Source of the DNA: Siphonodentalium dalli
Taxonomy: Eukaryota; Mollusca; Scaphopoda; Gadilida; Siphonodentaliidae
Assembly (NCBI GenBank): GCA_032622095.1
Contig: CP136061.1
Location: 21,516,991-21,580,990 of the forward strand
Length of the DNA stretch: 64,000 nt
Direction: 5' to 3'
Both the position numbers and the translations under genes were made by a program. Positions 35,434 through 47,400 of this stretch are shown here, piece by piece. The notes under the pieces are model-generated. The model made no database searches. It saw only the letters and a program-made list of their open reading frames with translations, and was not told where the DNA came from. The first letter of the stretch is position 1, and each line of letters begins with the position of its first letter.

Positions 35434-38400
35434 GTGAAACATTTTTATGGCAAAATTGCCTTAATTGGCCAAATACTGAAATAGGCTCTACGATATTATG
35501 TCCAGGGATGACACTGTGTTAGGCACACCGTCGGGTCGGGAGGCGACGTTAATGGCTGTCCCTGTGAAACAATGTGCATGAATACAGGAGTAGTCGGGCC
35601 CGGTGCGAAATCGGCCTCATAAGAATTCCTAGCTCCAGGGAAGCTCTAAAGATTTACACTCTTTAGAGCTTCAGATTGGGTCAGTAGTGGCCGGATCTGA
35701 TGCTCATACCTTTTCTAATTACAGGCGACAAAGGACTCCTGGTCGCAGATTCTGCTTGGTTCTCTTATTATGGTGACAATAAAGACAAGATTCCACCAAA
35801 AGTTCCGAAATCCGCGCCTTCATGAGCTAAAATAAAGACTTTTGTCATTTGTGCAAAAGAAATTGTTGTCTGTCTGTTTACGGAAGCGATATTTCACCAC
35901 ATGTTAATGCTGTTTGTCATGCGCAGTTCAATGTTTCATGATGGTCAATAAAACGTGTACTCCACCCCGAAGACGACTGTTGGAAATGTGTACTTGGAAG
36001 ATATTATGGAAAAACAAAATTCTTTTGCTAAATGTTATGCTACTATGCCAATTTATTACATATGTAATAAAAATATTACCGAAAAATTATCAACATATAC
36101 TTTTTAATAGAATTGTTGCTTCGAAAATATACTATTTAAAACGTGTACTCCAAGCCAGAATGAGAAAAAGTGTAGCCGAGTTAGATCATGCTTTATTACC
36201 CACTTCTACAAAATGTTGTATTATACTTTCAACAAGTTGTAGAAATATATTGGTGATATGAAGTAATTATTTTATTCAGTGAAACATAATCAGTTCTCAC
36301 ATTTGTCATGCATGGTGTCAAAAATGACATAATCACATCGTCGCGCATTGATAGCTGCGCGAACTGTGTTTGTATTCTAACACCCATAAGGTTTGCTTTC
36401 GTGTGCCTATTGCGTATATATATACAATAACAACATTTGTTCAAAATAAGCTTTAGTTATCAGAATCGATTTACTGCAACAGACTAATGCTATAAACCAG
36501 TCAACTGTATGGTAAAAAAAAGTCTCAAAACTTGTTAGGCCTATTTATGAACAATAAAATGGCGATATATTATCACTAAAGTGTCACTAAATAGGTTATT
36601 ATAATTAGCGTTTGTTTCGCTAATATGAAAACATGTTACACCTAAAAATATTTGCTTTTGGAAAAGAGCATTCCGTGTGAGTCTATTCCTGATATGGTAT
36701 AAATAAATAGCGTTTGTTTCACTACTGTGCGAACAACGGACGACCAGATGATGGTGCAAGTTTGTAGCTGTTAGTGCAGGGGGAAAACCAGGACAAAGAA
36801 AACTATAACAAAACGGCTACCATGAAGTCTGCTTATCCCAATCCCAGATACAGGACGAGAGTAGGTACCGTAATTAAACTGAACAAATAGACACTGAATG
36901 AAAAAAAAAACCCCGATATTGGCCAAATGTATGAGTCGGATCCGGAGTAGGGCAGTAGGCCTACACTTTTTAATGCTATTTCGATGTACACTTTATTATA
37001 ATAGGAGAATGATTGTTTTGTTCAACTTTTAATGAAGTTAACAATGGTATAAGTATATATACCGTATAGTGATGCAATTATACCATATATCTTCCGAGTA
37101 CCGGTACCGGTATACACACAATTTCCCCGAGTCGGCGTCGGGGCCGGAGTATGTCATTTTTTGACACCATGACAAATGTGAGAACTGATTATGTTTCACT
37201 GAATAAAATCATTACTTCATATCACCAATATATTTCTACAACTTGTTGAAAGTATAATACAACATTTTGTAGAAGTGGGTAATAAAGCATGATCTAACTC
37301 GGCTACACTTTTTCTCATTCTGGCTTGGAGTACACTTTTTAAATAGTATATTTTCGATGCAACAATTCTATTTAAAAGTATATGTTGATAATTTTTCGGT
37401 AATATTTTTATTACATATGTAATATATTGGCATAGTAGCATAACATTTAGCAAAAGAATTCAGTTTTTCCATAATATCTTCCAAGTACACATTTCCAACA
37501 GTCGTCTTCGGGGTGGAATACACGTTTTATTGACCATCATGAAACATTGAACTGCGCATGACAAACAGCATTAACATGTGGTGAAATATCGCTTCCGTAA
37601 ACAGACAGACAACAATTTCTTTTGCACAAATGACAAAAGTCTTTATTTTAGCTCATGAAGGCGCGGATTTCGGAACTTTTGGTGGAATCTTGTCTTTATT
37701 GTCACCATAATAAGATAACCAAGCAGAATCTGCGACCAGGAGCCCTTTGTCGCCTGTAATTAGAAAAGGTATGAGCATCAGATCCGGCCACTACTGACGA
37801 GATCTGAGTCTCATACATGTGTATATCATGTATGTGACTCAACTGGGTCTAAAGAATTCCGCCCCATATAATTAACAGATACCGGGTACATTGTAATGAT
37901 TGTTTAAAATTTGTCACGATGCTTGACGATACTAGTGGAGAAGAATTGTAGGCATCACACATATGTCCTGCAGACTGCTTTCATAAATAAAAAAAAAAAG
38001 CTGCTCGGAATCGGAAGTCGCGTATTTGACAGCTCTGATAAATATTTTACAAATCTCTTTTAAACCAATGCAAAGATCGCTGTTGGAATAAAATCTGATA
38101 GAATAACGGATATAGTTTAAACCAGAGTATCCATCAACATCGATCAGACAGAGTAAAGAGTTATTTTGGACGCAAAATGACCGTTTGGAATTTTCAAATT
38201 TTCAAATTTTTTTTCACCGGAAGTAACCAGTCTCCAATATAAACAATCACCTTGGACTTGACGGACATCACCAGTCACCGGTAAGATCGTTCCTTTCCAT
38301 TAACCTGTCTCATGTCAGCATAGATGAACATCATGTGGAGTAACATTTCCTACCAAGCAAAACCCACTGACTCTAGCAGTGATAAAAATCACCATCAATC

Positions 38401-41400
38401 CAGCAAATTCACGACCGCGAAGTTGAGATAGGAATTGTTCTGCCTCCTTCGCACGTGAATTATCACTACGATGGGATTACCTACGGCATCATCTATTCTC
38501 TCCCTGACTTACCTGTGTTTCCTGATAATCATCCTATCTTGGGACTGCGAACCGAACCCCGGGCCAGTGAAGTACCCATGTAAAGCATGCAGCAAACCTG
38601 TGCGATTGAACCAGGACGCCCTTCAGTGCGACCAGTGGTTGCATCGGAAATGCATGAACATGAATAAAGAAATGTATAAAATACATGGAGAAAGTGACGA
38701 CACGTGGATATGCTACGCTTGTGGGATGCCCAACTTCTCAACGAGCTTGTTTGAATCTTTCACAACAGATTCGACGTCTTTTCTCGTGAATGGATCAACA
38801 TCAAACATATCTGATATCTCAGACACCACGAGTAATGAAAGTTACTTCAACATCTCCAATCCAGGGTCTCCACAAACAGCCCTCGCATTTGGCTACGGCA
38901 ATCGGCAATGCCGAAGCGATTTGCTGAAGTAAACGGCTCCGACTACGGCAGTACACTGCCGTAGCGGATTGCGGACCCAGCACTGACATGTATGGCGTTC
39001 AGCTAGTTGAATATTCCATCAAAAGTTGAAAGTGAATAGACTCAAAACAATGAAAAGTCAAACTACAAAAACGAGAGTTAAATTTATCTTACCCATGGTC
39101 AAATTCGTGCATGACAAAAGAAATAACTCGATTAAAACAGTTATGTAGCTGATGACCACCGACTACCGGGAACTCGAAGGTAAGTGACAAATTCACCATG
39201 AAATTGAATCCAAGTTATGTTAGCAGCCCTGCGTCAATTCAACAATCCCGGATAATCGACAATGTCGGCTTCTTTGAAGGTGCACCGCGCTTTACAAGAA
39301 AGTTGGTACACTCCGTACAGCTCAGTAAATAGTATTTTAGTCACGGTGTAGCATTGCAGCCAGTCTGGACACACGCGTTAACATTGTAGCAAAAACGCTG
39401 TACCCACGTGCGATCTGATCACAATGTGTCAAAGACCAATGAGTGATGTGGGTTTACCGTTACGCGTGAGTGACTGTCGCATCCTTGACATATATACACA
39501 CGGGCACGTGGTTATACAAATACAACAGAGTTTAATTGATGGAAATAGGTCAGCCAGCTGCTGATCAGTGATGTGACAATCTATTGAAGTCAGTAAACTC
39601 CGTTAAAGTATGTTTGGTTCAAACATATTTATTGTAACTCAATTTACAAGGGATTTTGGGGACAATTTATAACAACTTAAGGGATTGGGGACAAGTTATA
39701 ACAACTTAAGGTGGCCCCTCTCCCAACAATATTTACATAAATGTTTAAACAAGATGAATAACAGATATAATGTACATGTGATAATAAGAATGTTGATGAT
39801 GATGATATCTGGTGATTGATGTTATACCGGCCCTGAGATCCTCTCCTATATATATCATGCCATGCCGTAAATTGTTTACGATTGTTCTTCTATTCGTTAA
39901 GTGAAAGTTTGGTTTCTGATATATATGTTTGTACAATGTAAAAGAGTAGTTGGTTGGTTAAAGTCTGATAACATTGGTGCACGTTTGAAACATGCAAATT
40001 TAGAGCATTTATTTAACAAACTGTCGGAAGTATACGGGAAGGCAATTTACGTGCCGGAAAGTATACTTAGTATAGCCAATTATAGTTTGACGTCACCAGC
40101 TGACGTCATTGTGAAAAATTGACGGTGACCTTGCATCACTAGATAAATAAAGCGATTTTGAAAAATACGATGGGCGTTAAAAAACTGACAGTTGATGGTT
40201 GGGGTGTGGGGTGCATTAGCTATGATTTGGCCAGTGACGGAGACACTGTAGAGCGGGTGTTCTGTGTGGTTTGTCGGGAAGTATACGGGGAAACATCGGG
40301 AACAAGTGGTTTATTGAAATTCCAACACCGTGGTAAAGTAAAGGATGTCAAAGTCGACAAATGGGTATCTGGAACCACAGTTATCAAAAAGTGCAATGCA
40401 ATTGACCATGTATCAAAATCGAATATCCACCGGATAGCTATAATGAAAAAAAGGTCTGACACACACAGCATCAACTCGACTGATATTGAAAACATTCAGA
40501 GAACAACTTCCAGTACTACCAGTACCACTACCTTGAGTTCACCATTTTCGTGTACAAGTCAATTAACTCTTAAGGAATCCATGAAGAAACTATCAGAATA
40601 TCAAAGGAAACAATTAGTAATGAAATTTCAAATAGCCCACTACATTGGCCAAAACAATAAATCTTTTAAGGACTATGAGAACATTGCTAAATTTGAACGA
40701 GATATCCACAATGTAGACCTGGGTAAAGCATATTTGAGGGGCAGTGCATGCAGGGAAATGGTAGCCGATCTTGCCGACACCATAAAATTCAACACGATTA
40801 CAAAGCCCCTGAATGATGGCGTCTCTAAATATTTCACCGTCGTCTATGATGGATCTAGCAGTGCTAAAACAAGCGACGAGAAGGAGTTATACGTCATCAA
40901 GATGTGTCAAAATGGAAAGCCAATATTCCATGTAATGTCCCTGGAAGAGCCGGATGATGCTGGGGCCGAAGGGCTGAAGCGCGCATTCGAAAATAGCATT
41001 AAAAAGCAAAAATTTGAATTTGACATCTGTAATCACTTGGTTGGAGTGGGGAGTGACGGCACGAATGCAAATCATAAACTCTATCGGTTGATACGTGAAG
41101 ATATAGGCGAACATCTGTTGATGGGATGGTGTGTGAATCACCGAAGTGAATTGGGTTTGCACGACAGCGTCAAATCTTCTGACCTAAATAGCCAGTGCGA
41201 TGAAGACCTCGCCAACGCTCACAAAACGTTCAAGCGAGCACCGTTACGGTGGCGCTTAATGAAGCGCCAAGCAAACTTCATGGAAGCAAATTTGTATAAA
41301 TATAAGAGGCCATCGGGTACACGTTGGGTAGCACACCAGGTACAAGCTTCAGACAATTATATACGAAACCTTCCAATATTCATCGGTTTCTGCAATCATC

Positions 41401-44400
41401 AGATAGCTTCTCCATATAACAATACCATGAAGGAATTTGTCCCAAGGTTAACAGGATATCTAAAAGATTCCATGAAGCTTGAGCGTTTAATCTACATATG
41501 TGCACGAAGGGATATCCTCGCTCACGTGACACCCTTCTCTCTATGTTTGGAGAAGCAATCTTTGCTTATGACAGAAGCAATATCCACGATTAAATCCGCA
41601 ATATCCACTCTGGAAACACTTCATTCCACAATCGAAGAAAAGGGCTCAGCCGTGTTCTATAGTAGTGCACATTTCCCTACAATGTCAAAGCTATGTTGGC
41701 CATTCATCGAAGAAGACAAAGGAAATAAATATGCACCAAGATCAACCCGAAGTGACAACCCGAACGCTGAGCTGGAAGACAAATCTGTAACATTCCATGG
41801 ATACTCGATGTCCACAAAACTCGACAAGGCTCTCGAAACTGTCTGTACCGAAATATCAGCAGTCGTGAAAAAAATGATAAACAACCTCAAAGAACGTTTC
41901 ACCGATTTGATGACCCCTCTGTACGTTAGTGTTGCCGAAATACTAGACACCAAAACTTACCAATTGAAAAAAGTGTCTGAGTTGCGAACGCATTTAAACA
42001 GGGTCGTCAACCACTTCAAATGTTTACTGGAACATAACGGCTGTAATCTTGATAATCTCAACACTGAGTTGACCACGGCACATTCACATATTGAAACATT
42101 TCTTATTAACTATTCTCCGGAAAAAGCATGGCCTGCCTTGTTCCTTTCAGGAACACATCTTTGCATTGGAAACTTTCTCCAAGTTATCGAGATTTGTGTA
42201 GTGCTTCCCATTTCCAGTGCTGAAGCGGAAAGGGTGTTTAGTTCTTTTACAAAAATTCTAAACAAAGAACGACAATCCCTCAACCATAACACAATTGAAC
42301 ATTTGCTAATTCTGAGAGGGGAACCCGTTTCTGGTGACTCGAAACTTTACGATATGGCAATTGAACGATTCATGTCTCGCGACACAGGAGTGGTTGATGC
42401 AAAGAGTGGACCACGAAGAGTTGATGGGTACACAACAAAACCGAAACGCAAGCGTTGTAACAAAAAAGACTCTCCCAGAAAACGAACCTGCCTTTTCTTG
42501 CCATCGGAAGATATCGACAAACACCATGCGCCGGAGTCAGATGCCAACGTTGAGCACTATGAATCAGGCGAAGACACCGACTTTGCAGTCGATGACATCG
42601 ACTTGGATGAGTTTTCCTCAACCGCTGAATCTGACACAGAATCTGAATCTGAGTCAGAGTCAGACTGACATCATTCGACGTCATGCAACTTCTGCAAATT
42701 GAATTTAGTTCGCCTGATTCACAGTGAACAACATTGATCTTTGACATCGGTGCACTGCGGTGTTTATTATTTCTGTGCATGTTAATCAATTATTTCGTAT
42801 GAAATAAATTTTAGCTTCTTTACCTTCATCTGGTGTGGGTTAAATTGCATATATAATAGTAATTGTAATAAGGTGCAACTCTTGTACACTGGACATAGAG
42901 AAATCATACCTGAATATCAGTGCAGATGTTTGTAGCTCACGATGACAGATAATTGAATTTAACCAATCGAGTGAGCCGATTCGTTTCAACTTGGGGGAAG
43001 GCGGGACTTCACACTAATGATTGACGTGCGTCAGTGATATATTCTGACAGCCGGTTCCTGATAAGTGCTTTGATGTTTGACACTTTGTCACGAGTTCTCG
43101 CGCATTATGATTATTTACCGTTGAGTGTTAAATTGTATAAACATATTTGTTTTATTTGCTATTCCAATCATCTAAGTGCCCGTAACTTTACGACTGATAA
43201 TCAGGTATGATGTATCCATGTCCAGGTTTATAATACTGGTTGGTGACAGAGTTTGAAATAAGGAATTTGCCATTTTGAAGCAACGTCATTCAAGAAACTG
43301 CATAATTTAATTTCACAACGGGGCATGGCAAGTTCTGTCATTATTCAATAGTCATTCGATCCCACGGCCGTGGTTCTGGTTACTCTTAGTGGGTATCACA
43401 TAAACGATTTATATATTCCAGGAACAAAATAGATAGTACACATCTTCTTGTAAACGTTTTATGATTAGTCATACAAATGTTGACAAAACAGCAATTAAAC
43501 AACATGTTTTCACAGGATGTAAAAATGCCGTAGTCACTGCCGAAGCACATCAAATTGGCTACGGCATTCTACTGCCGTAGCAAACAAATCTGAATTGCCA
43601 GGGCTGCCACAAATGACATCCTCGCCTAAAATCGCTAGACAGAAGAAAAACACAGATTCTGGCAAGCAGATGCGAGTGTTAACCATCAACTTCCGAAGCT
43701 TGAAATCAAAACGCGAGAGCTTCTGGACGGCATTAGAGGTGTGTTCACCCGACATCGTGGTGGGATGTGAAACCTGGTTAAAGCCATCCGTCCTCGACTC
43801 GGAACTAGTACCATCTGGATACAAGGTCTGCACCAGGCGGGATCGCCCAGACGGATACGGCGGGGTGATAATAATCAGTAAGACCAGTCTATCATCTCAG
43901 GAACTCCATAAATCTCAAAATGTGGATTTTGTCGCAGCATCATTCGACACGAAACATCAACAGAAACCGCTAGTTGTTGGAGCTGTGTACAGACCAACGG
44001 ATAACAACACAGAGTACAGTACAGCCCTATACTCAGAGATAGAAACACTTTGTCGAAAGTACAGCCCCAACCCAACCTGGATAACGGGAGATTTCAACCT
44101 TCCAGACATTTGTTGGGAAACACATGAAGTCAAGGGCACTGCATACTGCAACGCAATCAATAAAGACCTACTGTCAACAATCGGCACTTGCGGCCTTAAA
44201 CAAATCATCAACTTTCCCACAAGGAAAAAAGTTATTCTTGATTTGTTTCTCACAAACAGACCATCACTAGTGACCAGAGCGAAGGACCTACCAGGACTAA
44301 GCGACCATTCCATTGTCTGTGTTGAGTCCTGTATTGTCTGTAGCACGAAGAAGCCAATAAAGAGGAAAATACATTTATGGACCAAAGCTGATACAACCAA

Positions 44401-47400
44401 CCTCGCACAAGATGCCAAGGTTTTCTCTGACAAAATTTAGCGAAAAACACGAGAAGACAGACAACGTCAATGACTTATGGCATGAAATGAAACAAGCTTT
44501 CCTCGGAATCATGGAAGAACATGTTCCATCAAAATACACAAGCACAAGATTTAACCAACCGTGGATAGATAGAGACATCATCAGAATGACCAGGAGGAAA
44601 AAACGAGCTTACAAAAAAGCTAAAAAGACAGACAACAAAAAAGACTGGCAACGTTTCAACCAACTGAAAAAAGTCATCCAAAAATCGTGCAAAAAGAGAT
44701 ATAACAAATATGTGAATGAGATGGTATCGGACTCAGCAAACCCACGGAAGCTATGGTCATTTATCAAGAGCAAGAAGAATGACAACACCGGCGTGGCTCC
44801 ATTAAAGAAAGACGGGATAACATACACCGATCCCAAATTAAGGGCTGAAATATTAAACACCCAGTTTTCATCGGTCTTCACAGTAGAAGATACATCCAAC
44901 ATCCCAGATCTTGCAACACCAGAAGCTTCCAACAAAGATCTGACAATCGGAGTGGAAGGCGTCCTGAAGCTCCTGCGGAACAGCAACCCACACAAAGCTA
45001 CCGGACCTGACGGCATACCAGCACAGTTCTTAAAAACCACATAATTTTCAATAGCACCAGCAGTAACACTGTTATTCCAGGCATCAATTCATCGAGGCAA
45101 AATCCCTGACGATTGGAGATCAGCACTCATAACACCGCTGTTCAAGAAAGGGGACAGGACACAACCAGCAAACTATCGTCCCGTATCGCTCACTTCAATT
45201 ATGTGTAAACATCTTGAACATATCATCCATAGCCATATAATCTCCTATCTTGACTCCAACAAACTGCTAACTGATTCCCAACATGGCTTCCGCAAGAAGA
45301 GGTCATGTGTGACACAACTTATCACAGCAGTGGACGACTTGGCTAAAGGCCTAGCCAATGGCGAACAGATCGACTGTGTGTTCCTGGACTTTGCCAAGGC
45401 GTTCGACAAAGTCCCTCACCAACGCCTACTTCTCAAGCTCAGACACCTTGGTATCAACGAAGGGCTCATCATCTGGATTGAAGATTTTCTGCGAAACCGA
45501 TCACAACAAGTTGTCCTCGAAGGATGCACATCACCATCTGCACCAGTAATATCCGGCGTTCCACAAAGTACAGTCATGGGACATGTGCACTTCCGACTCC
45601 GAGTACGGTGCGATAATACGCAAAATTGCGGTAAATGCACCTTATCAGAAGAAGAAGATACCCAAATGAACGAAAGGGGGTGACACGTACTGACCATTTC
45701 AGTGTCAGTGATGCTGAAGGGGTCATTGTCGCCATATTTTGGGTACCCAGCTTTGGGAATAGTTGTTTTAGGTATCCAGCTTGACCTTTGCAGTTTAATG
45801 TGATATATATGTTGTAAATAATAAAGTTATATCGCCAAGAAAAAACAATTATTAGCCAGAAATATCAATTTTGCATGTTAGTACTCTAGCGCCAATTGAT
45901 AGCATACAACATTTATTGGACAATTTTGTGCTCAAAACAATGCAAAGGTCAAGTTGGGTACCTAAAACACCTAAGTACCCAACATATCAGTATGCGGGCC
46001 TTCGATTATGAGGCGTGCGATCGCGCTCGCGCACCATAGCACGCCTGAAATTAAATCTTGGCGAGTAATTAATCACACTCCTCGGCGATATTCGGCGCAC
46101 GATTGAAAAAGGGTTTATAATAACGATCAACCTTGTTTGCTGGAGAAGACTGACAGACATGCCGTATACGACGGAAGTAATTGTTTTAAGTTTTGCGCAT
46201 GCGCTAGAACATTATTATAGTCAGGTGCGTTTAGCGATGTCGTCGCATTCGTATGTAGGTCTGAGGAATTCTCGGCTAGATATTGTTACCAACATGACAT
46301 ATTTAAATTAATCCCACCGTGCACCCCATCACCAATGCAACGTAATTTTGGTACCATGATTGTGTTGCGTTCTAAATGAAGCCGCCCCGATGGGCGGTGA
46401 AGATGAATAGAAATTGAAACTTGAGTTCGGGGCAATCAAACATTATTTTTTTAAATATCGATAGATTTCACACAGCAGGAAACTCTCACGTGGTTACGTG
46501 GTCTCTGACCGCATTTCATAACAACTTACATCCAATGGAAGCATTACGACGCAATTCGAGAATGGAGTTTTAATTACTTCAATGTGGAGAATACATGTGT
46601 ACAAGATGAATCACAATGGTGATAAATTTGATTTAATTTTGAGTCTTCGTTCGTCATTTTATACCCCCGAAATATCCACCAAAATCACACGCCTGGGTTT
46701 CAGGTTAGGCGAGTGACCAACCACACTCCTGCATTTTACAGAATCGAAGGCCTGAGTATGTTGCGACAAAGACCCCTTCAGTATATAAGTGAAGTTCATT
46801 GTGGTGTTATAACTAAGATAACATGATTGTGCACTTCACAATTAGCCTACAAAGACATTCTCAAATTAAGTTGCGTCTCTATAACTGGAAGGTTCCTGAT
46901 CCTGACACATTCAGTTGCGGACTTTACAATTAGCCAACATAAATACTATCTCAATCAATTTAAGCCGATTTAAGGCTTCATCCAACTCCCATCTAATTAA
47001 CGGGGCCGTCTTCTCTGGGGCTGTCTTCATATGCGGCTGTCTTTGCGTGGGGCCGACCTCCAGATACCATGTACATACGTTAAAAAACCGTACCATGACA
47101 ATGAAGTCACAGATAAAATTGCAAAAATACCTGATTAAAATTTGAGTCATCCGACTCACGGGACAAAGTGGAAATAATTAGGCACTTCTATGAGCCTTCC
47201 CTGTGCTATCCTGGGCATTGGGCCAAATAAACTCACTCAGTTGTTGTTGGTATCTGTAATGGCATTATGATGCGTCAGTGTTTTGATGTCTCGAGTTCCA
47301 GCACGAAAGGATATGCGTCTTTATTATATACTTGCCCATGAATTATAAGGTTTTAGCAGTGAGATATAAGTGATATCCCACTAGTGAGATATCGATATCT

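Larger units (their letters stand above)
38877..43606 (+). mobile_element. Autonomous hAT transposon, 4.7 kb, inserted in the LINE ORF
   Basis: CCACAAA is duplicated at 38870-38876 and 43607-43613 (7 exact; an eighth base differs, t versus g). The termini are CAGCCCTCGCA and TGCCAGGGCTG. CTACGGCA and CTGCCGTAG motifs are repeated inside both ends, like hAT subterminal binding sites. One long transposase ORF (40170-42668) and a small upstream ORF lie between. The 5' leader (38960-39900) and 3' trailer (42669-43500) show no other genes. Confidence 0.92.

Noticed and set aside
35730..35840. Possible second exon of the gene starting at 35272: after TTCTAATTACAG a 36-codon frame in the right phase ends in a stop next to AATAAA.
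   Set aside because: The sequence is part of the inverted-repeat element (mirrored near 37650-37760), and the exon at 49244 gives the conserved DDX10 FTDFPLS block in the same phase. It may still be used as an alternative terminal exon, but nothing shows that.
44609..45040. 143-codon open frame antisense to the LINE RT region (and its copy at 31704-32288).
   Set aside because: The sense strand encodes the conserved retrotransposon protein; the antisense frame is a codon-usage shadow.
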